64,000 bases of DNA. Origin: Conus ventricosus. Lineage: Eukaryota > Mollusca > Gastropoda > Neogastropoda > Conidae. Below the pieces are notes generated by a model. The model made no database searches, was not told the origin of the DNA, and saw only the letters and a list, made by a program, of their open reading frames with translations. Of this stretch, positions 20,222 through 34,000 are shown in pieces. Positions within the stretch are counted from its first letter, which is position 1, and each line of letters opens with the position of its first letter. Location: assembly GCA_018398815.1 (NCBI GenBank), contig CM031607.1, forward strand, positions 91,035,738 through 91,099,737, written 5' to 3'. The position numbers were made by a program, and so were the translations under genes.

Positions 20222-21075
20222 TACTGCCTTTCCGCCATATTCAAGTGTTCTGCAGGTGTGTTGTCAATGCTTGCAGCCTTTCCGCCATATTCAAGTGTTC
20301 TGCAGGTATGTTGTCAATGCTTGCAGCCTTTCCGCCATATTCAAGTGTTCTGCAGGTATGTTGTCAATGCTTGCAGCTTTCCGCCATATTCAAGTGTTCT
20401 GCAGGTGTGTTGTCAATGCTTGCAGCCTTTCCGCCATATTCAAGTGTTCTGCAGGTGTGTTGTCAATGCTTGTCTTTCCGCCATATTCAAGTGTTCTGCA
20501 GGTATGTTGTCAATGCTTGCAGTCTTTCCGCCATATTCAAGTGTTCTGCAGGTATGTTGTCAATGCTTGCAGTCTTTCCGCCATATTCAAGTGTTCTGCA
20601 GGGATGTTGTCAATGCTTGCAGCCTTGCGCCATATTCAGGTGTTCTGCAGGTGTGTTGTCAATGCTTACAGTCTTTCCGCCACATTCAGGTGTTCTGCAG
20701 GGATGTTGTCAATGCTTGCAGCCTTTCCGCCATATTCAGGTGCTCTGCAGGTGTGTTGTCAATGCTTGCAGCCTTTCCGCCATATTCAGGTGTTCTGCAG
20801 GTGTGTTGTCAATGCTTGCAGTCTTTCCGCCATGTTCAAGTGTTCTGCAGGTATGTTGCCAATGCTTGCAGCCTTGCGCCATATTCAGGTGTTCTGCAGG
20901 TGTGTTGTCAATGCTTGCAGCCTTGCGCCATATTCAGGTGTTCTGCAGGTGTGTTGTCAATGCTTGCAGCCTTGCGCCATATTCAGGTGCTCTGCAGGTG
21001 TGTTGTCAATGCTTGCAGCCTTGCGCCATATTCAGGTGTTCTGCAGGTGTGTTGTCAATGCTTGCTGCCTTGCGC
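20222..21075. repeat. 50-bp minisatellite derived from the RT frame, about 17 copies
   Basis: CCGCCATATTCAAGTGTTCT then GCAGGTGTGTTGTCAATGCT and TGCAGCCTTT, 50-bp period. On the minus strand each unit contains a stretch coding IDNTPAEHLNMA, the same residues that the adjacent pseudogene shows once at 21030-21075. Units near the 21-kb edge keep a GCGCCATATTCAGG version; those near 20.2 kb have CCGCCATATTCAAG. Since 50 is not a multiple of three, the expansion destroyed the frame. Confidence 0.93.
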
Positions 21076-21345
21076 CATGTTTTAGCAACGGCACTGCTAC
21101 GATTTCCTTGACAGAGTGCTGGAGAGTCATCTCCATTGGATGAATCCTGAACTGTTGGCACGCGTGGATCTCCTTTGCTCTGCTTCTTGTAGAGTTCAAA
21201 GCAAAGTTCTTCTGTCTTCTTATGATGTTTTCTTTCTGTGTGCGGCAGTTCGCGTCTTTGTCCAGAGTGGTGCTGACTGTCCTTTGGGTTGAACAATATT
21301 CATAGATTGAAAGGCTTTTTTTTCTGTCGTTGTTGTCCAAGTGTT

Positions 21346-21639
21346 TCTCAAAGTGGTCACACTCTTATTTTCATCCCGTCTACTTTTCACCACCAGCACG
21401 CTCTTCTTTCTTTCCGTCCATCCTTCATTTTCATCACATTTCCCCTCCTCCTTCCTCCTCGTCATTCATCACACTTGCGCTCTCCTGTTCTACCCCGTCT
21501 GCCATTCACAGTCACCACGTTCTCCTTTTGTCATTCCGTCCGTCATTGGTCATGCTTCATGTTCAGCTGCTGATCGTGTGCCGTACTCCAGTTGGCTCCA
21601 TCAGTCACCAGCCTCAGTCTTTTTGTCAAGGGACCATCG
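21346..21639. other. Pyrimidine-rich spacer
   Basis: C/T-rich with CATTCATC and CGTTCTCC motifs resembling decayed units of the neighbouring 86-bp repeat. No gene. Confidence 0.5.
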
Positions 21640-22290
21640 TTCCTTTATTGTTCTGGCGTTCTCTTCTTTCCTTCTGGTCCATCATTGAGTCTTCTCCAGT
21701 CGTTCTTGTCGTCTCCTCTCGACCGTCGTTGTTCATGACCACGTTCTCCTTCTTTCCCTCCGGTCCATCATGGAGTCTTCTCCAGTCGTTCTTGTCGTCT
21801 CCTCTCGACCGTCGTTGTTCATGACCACGTTCTCCTTCTTTCCCTCCGGTCCATCATTGAGTCTTCTCCAGTCGTTCTTGTCGTCTCCTCTCGACCGTCG
21901 TTGTTCATGACCACGTTCTCCTTCTTTCCCTCCGGTCCATCATTGAGTCTTCTCCAGTCGTTCTTGTCGTCTCCTCTCGACCGTCGTTGTTCATGACCAC
22001 GTTCTCCTTCTTTCCCTCCGGTCCATCATTGAGTCTTCTCCAGTCGTTCTTGTCGTCTCCTCTCGACCGTCGTTGTTCATGACCACGTTCTCCTTCTTTC
22101 CCTCCGGTCCATCATTGAGTCTTCTCCAGTCGTTCTTGTCGTCTCCTCTCGACCGTCATTGTTCATGACCACGTTCTCCTTCTTTCCCTCCGGTCCATCA
22201 TTGAGTCTTCTCCAGTCGTTCTTGTCGTCTCCTCTCGACCGTCATTGTTCATGACCACGTTCTCCTCCTTTCTCTCCAGTCTGCCCTTCA
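21640..22290. repeat. 86-bp tandem repeat, about 7.5 copies
   Basis: CGGTCCATCATTGAGTCTTC recurs at 86 bp (21761, 21847), followed by GTTCTTGTCGTCTCCTCTCG and TTGTTCATGACCACGTTCTC. Copies are nearly identical, so the expansion is recent. To the right it decays up to about 22440. Confidence 0.95.
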
Positions 22291-22440
22291 TCGGTTTTCT
22301 TTTTTTTTTCGTTTTGCACATCCGTTCTTGTCTGTCATTCATCCCTCTCACGTTCTGCTCATGCCATCTCGTCTGTCATTCGTCATTCCCGAGGTGTCTT
22401 CCTCTCAAGGCTCGTTCCCCCTCCTCCCCTTCCTCCTCTT

Positions 22441-22522
22441 TATCATCATCATCATCATCATCATCACCACCACCATCACCATCATCATCATCACCATCAC
22501 CATCATCATCATCACCATCACC

Positions 22523-22556
<34 letters not shown>

Positions 22557-22594
22557 TCATCACCATCACCATCATCACCACCACCACCACCACC

Positions 22595-22628
<34 letters not shown>

Positions 22629-22858
22629 TCACCATCACCATCATCACCATCACCATAAACATCACCACCACCACCACCACCACCATCATCATCATCACCA
22701 TCACCACCACCACCATCACCATCATCATCATCACCCACCACCACCACCAGCACCAGCACCAGCACCATCAGCACCATCAGCACCATCATCATCATCATCA
22801 TCATCATCCATCATCATCCATCATCCATCATCATCCATCATCATCATCATCATCATCT
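22441..22858. repeat. (CAT)n/(CAC)n trinucleotide microsatellite
   Basis: About 418 bp of interspersed ATC and ACC triplets, ending with CAGCACCAG and CATCATCCAT variants. It yields poly-Ser, poly-His/Ile or poly-Asp/Met shadow frames. Confidence 0.97.
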
Positions 22859-23145
22859 CTTTGTCAGAGAGAGAGAGAGAGAGAGTCAAAAATATAATAT
22901 GATGGAAAATTATTGTTTTAAACACACGTTTAAACATCATATTTATACTTATTTCGCGTATCATTTTACTTTATTTGATCCCATCTGATTGTGTTCTTTT
23001 TATTTTCTATGATTTCATACCTTTTCGTATAGTTCATTTCATTCAATGATTACTCCTTTTTTCCTTGCAATCCGTTATGACTGATCGGCCATTTGATTCA
23101 AATAACTACATGGATACACGCATATGCATAACCGCGTGTGCGCAC
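22859..23145. other. Short GA tract and AT-rich unique sequence
   Basis: (GA)n at 22867-22885, then AT-rich sequence without a recognisable gene. Confidence 0.5.
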
Positions 23146-23163
23146 GCGCGCTCACATACACAC

Positions 23164-23222
<59 letters not shown>

Positions 23223-23309
23223 CGCGCACGCATGCGCATGCCCGAACGCAAGCATAAACACATGCACGCTCGCGTGCGCATATATATACATTACACGCGC
23301 GCGCGCGTA

Positions 23310-23365
<56 letters not shown>

Positions 23366-23527
23366 CCACACCACACACACACACACACATACACGCGCGC
23401 ACGCACGCACGCACGCACGCACACACAGGCTCTCTCTCTGTCTCACTCTCTCGCACACATACACACATTACATACGCGTGCGCGCACACACACGCTCGCA
23501 CGCAGACACACACACACACACACACAA

Positions 23528-23572
<45 letters not shown>

Positions 23573-23590
23573 CACACGCACACTCTATCA
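23146..23590. repeat. (CA)n and (CACG)n microsatellite
   Basis: Mixed CA runs (23165-23220, 23505-23570) and CGCA tetranucleotide runs (23300-23365, 23395-23420), with a CTCTCTCTGTCTCACTCTCTC insert. Confidence 0.95.
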
Positions 23591-23965
23591 GTCTATCATT
23601 TAAGTTTGCAACGAATATTTCCTACACCCGGCTTTGTAATACAACTAGGCAGTTCAAATCCATATTGTGCAAGACTTGTTATGAAAACAGTAAGTTACCA
23701 AGTCATATTTCATGTGTGTATGTATGCGTGTGCATGCTGGCGCGTGCGTGCGCGCGCGCGCGCGTGCGAGAGAGAGGGAGGGGGAGAGAGAGAGAGAGAG
23801 AGAGGAGGATGAGAGAGGAGGAGAGAGAGAGAGAGAGGTACATTATTCGCCAGAGGAAAACAATTTTATCAAAACTTGCAAATTTCAGGAAAAATAATGA
23901 CAAAAGGAAAGTAGCTGATAAAAATGTTCATTACTTAGATAAATAGAATAGATGGCTTCGGTTAT
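23591..23965. other. Spacer with a (GA)n tract
   Basis: Unique AT-rich sequence flanks a CG/TG run (23735-23770) and a (GA)n tract at about 23768-23837. Confidence 0.6.
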
Positions 23966-24832
23966 GTGATGATCATTCATTCAGTCGGTCGTTCAGTCAT
24001 TCATTCGTTTCAGTCGGTTGTTCATTTGTTCAGTCTTTCAATCGGTCGTTCAGTCATTCTTCGTTCAGTCGGTCAATCGGTCGTTCAGACGTGCATTCGT
24101 TCAGTCGGTCGTTCAGTTCGGTCGTTCATTCGTTCATTCGGTCGTTCATTCGTTCAGTCGGTCAATCGGTCGTTCAGACGTGCATTCGTTCATTCGGTCG
24201 TTCATTCGTTCAGTCGGTCAATCGGTCGTTCAGACGTGCATTCGTTTAGTCGGTCGTTCATTCGTTCAGTCGGTCTATCGGTCGTTCAGTCATTCATTCG
24301 TTCAGTCGATCAATCGCTCGTTCAGCCATTTCATTCGTTCAGTCGGTGAATCGGTCGTTCATTCGTTAAGTTAGTCGTTCAGACGTTCATTCGTTCAGGC
24401 GGTCAATCGGTCGTTCATTCGTTAAGTTAGTCGTTCAGACGTTCATTCGTTCAATCGGTCGTTCCTTCGTTCAGTCGGTCAATCGGTCGTTCAGACGTGC
24501 ATTCGTTCAGTCGGTCGTTCAGTCATTCATTCGTTCAGGCGGTCAATCGGTCGTTCATTCGTTCAGTCGGTCGTTCAGTCATTCGTACATTCGTTCGATC
24601 GCTCACTCATTCAGTCACTCATTCACTCAGTCGGTCGTTTATTCATACATTCGTTCAGTCGGTCGGTCAGTCGTTCAGTCATTAGGCGGTTGCTCGTTCA
24701 TCATTCATTCGGTTGGTCGGTCGTTCAGTCATTCATTAGGTCAGTCGGTCGTTTTAGTCGTCCATTCGGTCAGTCAGTCATTTATTCGTTCTGTCGCTCG
24801 TTCAGTCAGTCGGTCAGTCAGTCGTTCAATCA
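23966..24832. repeat. Tetranucleotide-phase repeat (TTCA/GTCG/TTCG words)
   Basis: About 870 bp written almost entirely in 4-bp words: TTCA, TTCG, GTCG, GTCA, ATCG, kept in register over long stretches (TCATTCGTTCAGTCGGTCAA). It also contains a repeated longer block CGGTCGTTCAGACGTGCATT at about 24075-24240 and 24485. Confidence 0.9.
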
Positions 24833-24918
24833 CTGGAAAATTTTGTTTAAAAACAAATTCTTCTTCTGTCAAATCTTAGATTTAACAAAAGAATGTTGAT
24901 CTCTTTCGGAAATTCAGA
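24833..24918. other. Short unique spacer
   Basis: AT-rich; nothing recognised. Confidence 0.5.
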
Positions 24919-25064
24919 GATCACGTCAGGTGGGACATCTGTGAAGCAGTGGAAGGGGTGTGTAGGGGAGCGACTACAGGGTATGACGTGGGATCACATC
25001 AGGTGGGACATCTGTGAAGCAGTGGAAGGGGTGTGTGTAGGGAGCGACTACAGGGTATGAGTGG
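24919..25064. repeat. Direct duplication, about 72 bp x 2
   Basis: GATCACGTCAGGTGGGACAT ... GGGAGCGACTACAGGGTATG occurs twice in tandem with small differences, at the left edge of the giant satellite domain. Confidence 0.9.
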
Positions 25065-25084
25065 GAGGAGACGCAGGACTCGGG

Positions 25085-28000
25085 GTGCAGGTATGCCATG
25101 GTAGTGGGTATAAAGGACGGGAATGCAGCGTATAGACATGGTAGTGGGTATAAAGGACGGAATGCAGCGTACACCATGGTAGCGTGTCTAAAGGACGTGA
25201 ATACAGCGTACACCATGGTAGCGTGACTAAAGGACGGGAATACAGCGTACACCATGGTAGCGGGTCTAAAGGACGGGAATACAGCGTACACCATGGTAGC
25301 GTGTCTAAAGGACGGGAATGCAGCGTACAACATGGTAGCGGGTCTAAAGGACGGGAATACAGCGAACACCATGGTAGTGGGTCTAAAGGACGGGAATGCA
25401 GCGTACACCATGGTAGCGTGTCTAAAGGACGGGAATACAGCGTACACCATGGTAGCGTGTCTAAAAGACGGTAATACAGCGTACACCATGGTAGAGGGTA
25501 TAAAGGACGGGGAATGCAGCGTACAACATGGTAGGGGTCTAAAGGACGGTAATGCAGCGTACAACATGGTAGCGTGTCTAAAGGACGGAATGCAGCGTTA
25601 CACCATGGTAGCGTGTCTAAAGGACGGGAATGCAGCGTACACCATGGTAGCGTGTCTGAAGGACGGGAATGCAGCGTACAACATGGTAGCGTGTCTAAGG
25701 ACAGGAATGCAGTGTACAACATGGTAGCGGGTCTAAAGGACGGGAATGCAGTGTACAACATGGTAGCGTGTCTAAAGGACGGGAATGCAGTGTACACCAT
25801 GGTAGCGTGTCTGAAGGACAGAAATGCAGTGTACACCATGGTAGCGTGTCTAAAGGACGGGATACAGCGTACACCATGGTAGCGTGTCTAAAGGACGGGA
25901 ATACAGCGTACAACATGGTAGCATGTCTAAAGGACGGGAATACAGCGTACACCATGGTAGCGTGTCTAAAGGAACGGGAATACAGCGTACACCATGGTAG
26001 CGTGTCTAATGGACGGGAATACAGCGTACAATATGGTAAGCGTGTATAAAGGACGGGAATACAGCGTACACCATGGTAGCGTGTCTAAAGGACGGGAATA
26101 CAGCGTGCACCATGGTAGCGTGTCTAAAGGACGGGAATACAGCGTGCACCATGGTAGCGTGTCTAAAGGACGGGAATACAGCGTACACCATGGTAGTGGG
26201 TCTAAAGGACGGGAATACAGCGTACCATATGGTAGCGTGTCTAAAGGACAGGAATACATCGTACACCATGGTAGTGGGTATAAGGACGGGAATACAGCGT
26301 ACCACATGGTAGCATGTCTAAAGGACAGGAAATACAGCATACAACATGGTAGTGGGTATAAAGGACGGGAATACAGCGTACAATATGGAAGCGTGTCTAA
26401 AGGACAGGAATACATCGTACAACATGGTAGTGGGTAAAAAAGGACGGGAATACAGCGTACAACATGGTAACGGGTGTAAAGGACGGGAATGCAGCGTAGA
26501 GCATGGTAGTGGGTATAAAGGACAGGAATACAGCGTACAACATAGGTAGTGCGTATAAAGGACGGGAATGCAGCATACAACATGGTAGCGGGTATAAAGG
26601 ACGGGAATACAGCGTACAACATGGTAGTAGGTATAAAGGGCAGGAATACAGCGTACACCATGGTAGCGTGTCTAAAGGACAGGAATACAGCGTACAACAT
26701 GGTAGTGGCTATAAAGGACAGGAATACAGCGTACAACATGGTAGCGTGTCTAAAAGACGGGTATACAGCGTACAACATGGTAGTGGGTATAAAGGACGGG
26801 AATACAGCGTACAACATGGTAACGGGGTTGTAAAGGACGGGATATGCAGCGTAGAGCATGGTAGTGGGTATAAAGGACAGGAATACAGTGTACAACATGG
26901 TAGTGGGTATAAAGGACAGGAATACAGCGTACAACATGGTTGAGGGTATAAAGGACAGGAATACAGTGTACAACATGGTAGTGGGTATAAAGGACGGGAA
27001 TACAGCGTACGACATGGTAGCGTGTCTAAAGGGCAGGAATTACAGCGTACAACATGGTAGCGGGTATAAAGGACAGGAATACAGCGTACAACATGGTAGC
27101 GTGTCTAAAGGCAGCGTACAACATGTAGCGGGTATAAAGGACAGGAAAACAGCGTATAACATGGTTAGCGTGTCTAAAGGGCAGGAATACAGCGTACAAC
27201 ATGGTTAGCGTGTCTAAAGGACAGGAATACAGCGTACAAAATGGTAACATGTCTAAAGGACAGGAATACAGGTACGACATGGTAGCGGGTCTAAAGGACG
27301 GGAGTACAGCGTACATTATGGTAGCGTGTGTAAAGGACAGGAATACAGCGTACAACATGGTAGTTGTTTAAAGGACGGGAATACAGCGTACAACATGGTA
27401 GCGTGTGTAAAGGACAGGAATACAGCGCACAACATGGTAGCGTGTCTGAAGGACGGGAATACAGGTACAACATGGTAGCAGATGTAAAGGACATGAATGC
27501 AGTGTACAACCTGGTTAGCGTGTCTAAAGGGCAGGAATACAGCGTACAACATGGTAGCGTGTCTAAAGGGCAGGAATACAGCGTACAACATGGTAGGGGT
27601 ATAAAGGACAGAAATACAGCGTACAACATGGTAGCGTGTCTAAAGGACAGAAGTACAGCGTTCAACATGATAGCTGGTATAAAGGACAGGAATACAGCGT
27701 ACAACATGGTAGCGGGTATAAATGACAGGAATACAGCGTACAACATGGTAGCTTGTCTAAAGGACGGGAATACAGCGTACAACATGGTAGTAGGTATAAA
27801 GGACAGGAATACAGCGTACAACATGGTTGCAGGTATAAAGGACAGGAATGCAGTGTACAACATGGTAGCGTGTCTAAAGGACAGGAATGCAGTGTACAAC
27901 ATGGTAATGGGTATTAAAGGACGGGAATATAGCGTACAACATGGTAGCGGATATGAAGGACAGGAATACACTGTAAACATGGTAGGTGTGTAAAGGACAG

Positions 28001-31000
28001 GAATGTAGCGTACAACATGGTAGTGGGTATAAAATTCAGGAATGCGATTATACAACATGTTAGCGGGTATAAAGGACGGGAATACAGTGTACACACTGGT
28101 AGCGGGTATAAAGGACGGGTATACAGCGTATGAATGGTAGCGGGTATAAAGGACGGAAATACAATGTACAACATGGGTATAAAGGACGGGAATGCAGCTT
28201 ACAGCAAGGTAGCGGGTATAAGGACGGGAATACAGCGCACAAATGGTTGCGGGTATAAAAACGGGAATACAGTGTACAACATGGTAGCGGGTATAAGGAC
28301 GCAATACAGCGTACAACGTGGTAGTGGGTATAAAGGACGCAATAGAGCGTACCACATGGTAGCGGAAATAAAGGACGGGGAATGCAGCGTACATGGTAGC
28401 GGGTATAAAGGACGAGAATTCAACGTACAACATGGTAGCGGGATGGAAAGGATGGTAATGCAGTGTACAACATGGTAGCGGACATAAAGAACGGGGAATG
28501 CAGTTTACAACATGGTAGCGGGTATAAGGACGAGAATACAGGTACAACATGGTAGCGGGTATAAGCACGGGAATACAGAGCACAACATGGTAGCGAATAT
28601 AAAGGACGAGAATACAGCGTACAACATGGTAGCGGGTATAAGGACGCAATACAGCGTACAACATGGTAGTAGGTATAAAGGACGCAATAGAGCGTACACA
28701 TGGTAGCGGGTATAAAGGACGGAAATGCAGCGTACAACATGGTAGCGGGTATAAAGGACGGGAATACAGGTACAACATGGTAGCGGATGTAAAGGATGGT
28801 AATGCATTGTACAACATGGTAGCGGATATAAAGGACGAGAATGCAGTGTACAACATGGTAGCGGATATAAAGGACGAGAATGCAGTGTACAACATGTAGC
28901 GGATATAAAGGACGGGAATGCAGTGTACAACATGGTAGCGGATATAAAGTACGGGAATGCAGCGTACAACATGGTAGCGGATATAAAGGACGGGAATGCA
29001 GCGTACAACATGGTAGCGGATATAAAGGCGGGAATGCAGTGTACAACATGGTAGCGGATATAAAGGACGGGAATGCAGCGTACAACATGGTAGCGGATAT
29101 AAAGGACGGGAATGTAGCGTCAAACATGGTAGGATATAAAGGACGGGAATGCAGTGTACAACATGGTAGCGTATATAAAGGACGGGAATGCAGCGTACAA
29201 CATGGTAGTGTGTATAAGGACGCAATAGAGCGTACCACATGGTAGCGGGTATAAAATGCAGGAATGCAGTATACAACATGGTAGCGGGTATAAAGGACGG
29301 GAATACAGTGTACCACATGGTAGTGGGTATAAAATTCAGGAATGCAGTATACAACATGGTAGCGAGTATTAAGGACGGGAATACAGTGTACGACATGGTA
29401 GCGGGTATAAAGGACGGAAATACAATGTACACATGGTAGTGGGTATAAAGGACGGAATTGCATCTTACAACACGGTTAGCGGGTATATGGACGGGAATGC
29501 AGCGCACAACATGGTAGCGGGTATAAAAAAACGGGGATACAGTGTACAAATGGTAGCGGGTAAAAAGGACGCAATACAGCGTACGACATGGTAGTGGGTA
29601 TAAAGGACGCAATAGAGCGTACCTTCATGGTAGCGGATTTTTAGGACGGGGAATGCAGCGTACAACATTGGTAGCGGGTATAAAGGACGGGAATTCAAAG
29701 TACAACATGGTAGCGGATGTAAAGGATGGTAATTGCAGTGTACAACATGGTAGCGAATGTAAGGACGGGAATGCAGTTTACAATATGGTAGCGGATATAA
29801 AGGACGGGAATGCAGCATAAACATGGTAGCTGGTACAAAGGACGGGAATACAGCGTACAACATGGTAACGGATGTAATGGACGGGAATGCAGCGTACAAC
29901 ATGGTAGCGTGTATAAAGGACGGGAATGCAGCTTACAACATGATAGCGGGTATAAGGACGGGAATACAGCGCACAACATGGTAGCGAATATAAAGGACGA
30001 GAATACAGCGTACAACATGGTAGCGGGTATAAGGACGCAATACAGAGTACAACATGGTAGTGGGTTATAAAGGACGCAATAGAGCGTACCACATGGTTAG
30101 CGGGTATATAAGGACGGAAATGCGGCATACAACATTGTAGCGGGTATAAAGGACGGGAATACAGAATACAACATGGTAGCGGATGTAAAGGTTGGTAATG
30201 CAGTGTACAACATGGTAGCGGATATAAGGACGGGATTGCAGTGTACAACATGGTAGCTGGTATAAAGGACGGGAATACAGCGCACAACATGGTAGCGGAT
30301 ATAAAGGACAAGAATGCAGCGTACAACATGGTAGCTGGTATAAAGGACGGGAATACAGCGCACAACATGGTAGCGAATATAACGGCGAGAATACAGCGTA
30401 CTACATGGTAGCTGGTATAAAGGACGGAAATACAGCGCATAACATGGTAGCTAATATAAAGGACGAGGAAGCAGCGTACTACATGGTAGCGAATACAAAG
30501 GACGGGAATACAGGCGCACAACATGGTAGCGAATATAAAGGACGGGAACGTAGTGTACAACATGGTAGCGGATATAAAGGACGGGAATGCAGCGTACAAC
30601 ATTGATAGCGGGTATAAGGACGGGAATACAGCGCAAACATGGTCGCGAATATATAGGACGAGAATACAGCGTACTACATGGTAGCTGGTATAAAGGACGG
30701 GAATACAGCGTACAACATGGTAGCGGGTGAAAAAGTACGGAAATACAGCATACAACATGGTAGCTGGTATAAAGGACGGGGAATACAGCGTACAAATGGT
30801 AGCGGGTGTAAAGGACGGAAATACAGCATACAACATGGTAGCTTGTCTAAAGAACGGGAATACAGCGTACAACATGGTAGTGGGTACAAAGGACGGGAAT
30901 ACAGCGTACAACATAGTAGTGGGTATAAAGGACGGGAATGCAGCTTACAACATGGTAGCGGGCATAAGGACGGGAATACAGCGCACAACATGGTATCGAA

Positions 31001-34000
31001 TATAAAGGACGAGAATACAGCGTACAACATGGTAGCGGGTGTATAAGGACGCAATACAGCGTACAACATGGTAGTGGGTATAAAGGACGCAATAGAGCGT
31101 ACCACATGGTAGCGGGTATAAAGCACGGAAATGCAGCGAACAACATGGTAGCGGGTATAAAGGACGGGAATACAGCATACAACATGGTAACGGATGTAAA
31201 GGATGGTTAATGCAGTGTACAAACATGGTAGCGGATATAAAGGACGGGAATGCAGTGTACAACATGGTAGCGGATAAAGGACGGGAATGCAGCGTACAAC
31301 ATGGTAGCGGATTATAAAGGAGGGGAATACAGCGTACAACATGGAAGCGAGTATAGAGGACGGGAACACAGCGTACAACATGGTAGCGTATCTAAAGGAC
31401 GGGATACAGCGCACAACATGGTAGCGTATCTAAAGGACGGGAATACAGCGCACAACATGGTAGCGTGTGTAAAGGACAGGAATACAGCGTACAAACATGG
31501 TAGCGGGTTGTAAAGGACGGGAATACAGCGCACAACATGGTAGCATGTCTAAAGGACGGAAATACAGGCGTACAGCATGGTAGCGAGTCTAAAGGACGCG
31601 AATGCAGCGTTCAACATGGTAGCGTGTCTAAAGGACAGGAATACAGCGTACAACATGGTAGCGTGTCTAAAGGACGGGAATACAGCGCACAACATGGTTA
31701 GCGAGTGTTAAAGGACGGAAATACAGCATGCAACACATTAGCGTGTGTAAAGGAGAGGAATACAGCGTGCAACTTTGTAGCGTTGTCTAAAGGACGGGAA
31801 TACAGCATACAACATGGTAGCGTGTCTAAAGGACGGGAATTACAGCATACAACATGGTAGCGTGTCTAAAGGACAGAAATACAGCGTGCAACGTGGTAGC
31901 GTGTCTAAAGGACAGGAATACAGCGTACAACATGGTAGCGTGTCTAAAGGACAGAAATACAGCGTACAACATTGTAGCGTGTGTGTAAAGGACAGAAATA
32001 CAGCGTACAACGTGGTTTGCGGGTGTAAAGGACGGGAATACAGCGCACAACATGGTAGTTGGTCTAAAGGACGGGAATACAGCGTACTACATGGTAGCGT
32101 GTCTAAAGGACGGGAATACAGCGCACAACATGGTAGCGGGTATAAAGGACGGGAATACAGCGTACACATGGTAGCGTGTCTAAAGGACGGGGAATACAGC
32201 GTACAAACATGGTAGCGGGTATAAAGGACAGAAATACAGCGTGCAACATGGTAGCGTGTCTAAAGGACGGGAATGGAGCTTACAACATGGTAGCGTGTGT
32301 AAAGGACAGGAATACAGTGTACAACATGGTAGCGTGTCTAAAGGACGGGAATACAGCAGACACCATGGTTGTGGGTACAAAGGACAGGAATACAGCGTAC
32401 AACATAGTAGCGTGTCTAAAGGACGGGGAATACAGCATACACCATGGTTGTGGGTATAAAGGACGGAAATACAGCGTAAAACATGGTAGCAGGTATAAAG
32501 GACGCAATGCACGTACAACATGGTAGCGGATATTAAGAACAGAAATACAGCGTACAACATGGTAATGGGTATAAAGGACGGGAATGCAGCATATATACAT
32601 GGTAACGCGTATAAAGGACGGAAATACAGCGTACAACATGGTAGCGGGTATATAACGACGGAAAATACGGGGTACATGGCAGGGGTATAAAGGACGGGAA
32701 TACTGTCAATACAGCTTGCAACATGGTAGTGGGTATAAAAGACGGAAATATACAGCGTATGAAATGGTAGTTGGTATAAAGGACGGAAATACAATGTACA
32801 AAATGGGGTAGCGGGTGTAAAGAACGGGAATACTGTCAATACAGCGTGCAACATGGTAGTGGGTATAAAGGACGGAAATATACAGGTATGAATGGTAGCT
32901 GGTATAAAAGACGGAAATACAATGTACAACATGGTAGCGGGTATAAAGGACGGGAATACTGTCAATACAGCGTGCAACATGGTAGCAGGTATAAAGGACG
33001 GGAATACTGTCAATACAGCGTACAACATGGTAGCGGGTTATAAAGGACGGGAATACTGTCAATACAGCGTACAACATGGTAGCAGGTATAAAGGACGGGA
33101 ATGGAGCGAACAACATGGTAGCGGGTATAAAGGACGGGAATACAGCGTACAACATGGTAGCGGGTATAAAGGACGGAAATACAGCGTACAACATGGTAGT
33201 GGGTATAAAGGACGGAATGCAGCGTACAACATGGGTTAGTGTGGTATTAAGGACGGAATACAGCCTACCACATGGTAGCGGGTATATAAAGGACGGGAAT
33301 GCAGCGTACAACATGGTAGTGGATATAAAGGACGGAATGCAGCGTACAACATGGTAGTGGGTAGAAAGGACGGGATACAGCGTACAACATGGTAACGTGT
33401 CTAAAGGACAGGAATACAGCGTACAACATGGTAGTGGATATAAAGGACGGAATGCAGCGTACAACATGGTAGTGGGTAGGACGGAATACAGCGTACAACA
33501 TGGTAGTGGGTATGAAGGACGGAATACAGCGTACAACATGGTAGTGGGTATAAAGGACGGAATACAGCGTACAACATGGTAGCGGGTATAAAAGACGGGA
33601 ATACAGCATATGAAATGGTGGCGGCATGAAGAACGGAAATGCAGCGTAGAACATGGTAGTGAGTATAAAGGACAGAAATACAGCGTACAACGTGGTAGCT
33701 GGTATAAAGGACGGAAATTGAGCGTACAACATGGTAGCCAGTATAAAGGACGGGAATACAGCATATGACATGGTAGTGGGTATAAATGACGGGAATACAG
33801 CGTACGACATGGTAGTGGGTATAAATGACGGGAATACAGCGTACGACATGGTAGTGGGTATAAATGACGGGAATACAGCGTACCACATGGTAGTGGGTAT
33901 AAATGACGGGAATACAGTGTACAATATGGTAGCGGGTATAATGTTGGAATACAGCGTAGAACATGGTAGTGGGTATAAAGGACGGAAATAGAGCGTACAA

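Larger units (their letters stand above)
18346..21345 (-). pseudogene. Degenerate non-LTR retrotransposon reverse transcriptase, interrupted and minisatellite-expanded
   Basis: Read on the minus strand from 21345 to 18346, short stretches in changing frames follow the order of a mollusc-type endonuclease/reverse transcriptase. A pre-RT segment (ELCFELYKKQSKGDP, about 21240-21195) comes first. IDNTPAEHL follows, matching the early RT motif D-N-I-P-A-E. Then come TIFKIILNRL (about 20190), VFTNFKEAFDRVWPGVLK (20035-20085, RT motif A) and SAENFGILAGNEQELTELV (about 19710-19773), where the catalytic FADD box has decayed. Later come VEQFIYRGF (about 19590), VRQT/IKQHIGPY (about 18800) and a basic C-terminus with EWTG (18370-18565). 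Frameshifts, stops and a missing stretch after the early motifs show it is dead. The clade is not resolved. A SINE and two minisatellites lie inside it. Confidence 0.82.

Noticed and set aside
22328..22897. Poly-Ser, poly-His/Ile or poly-Asp protein over the CAT/CAC tract
   Set aside because: A pure trinucleotide microsatellite is open in all frames by nature.
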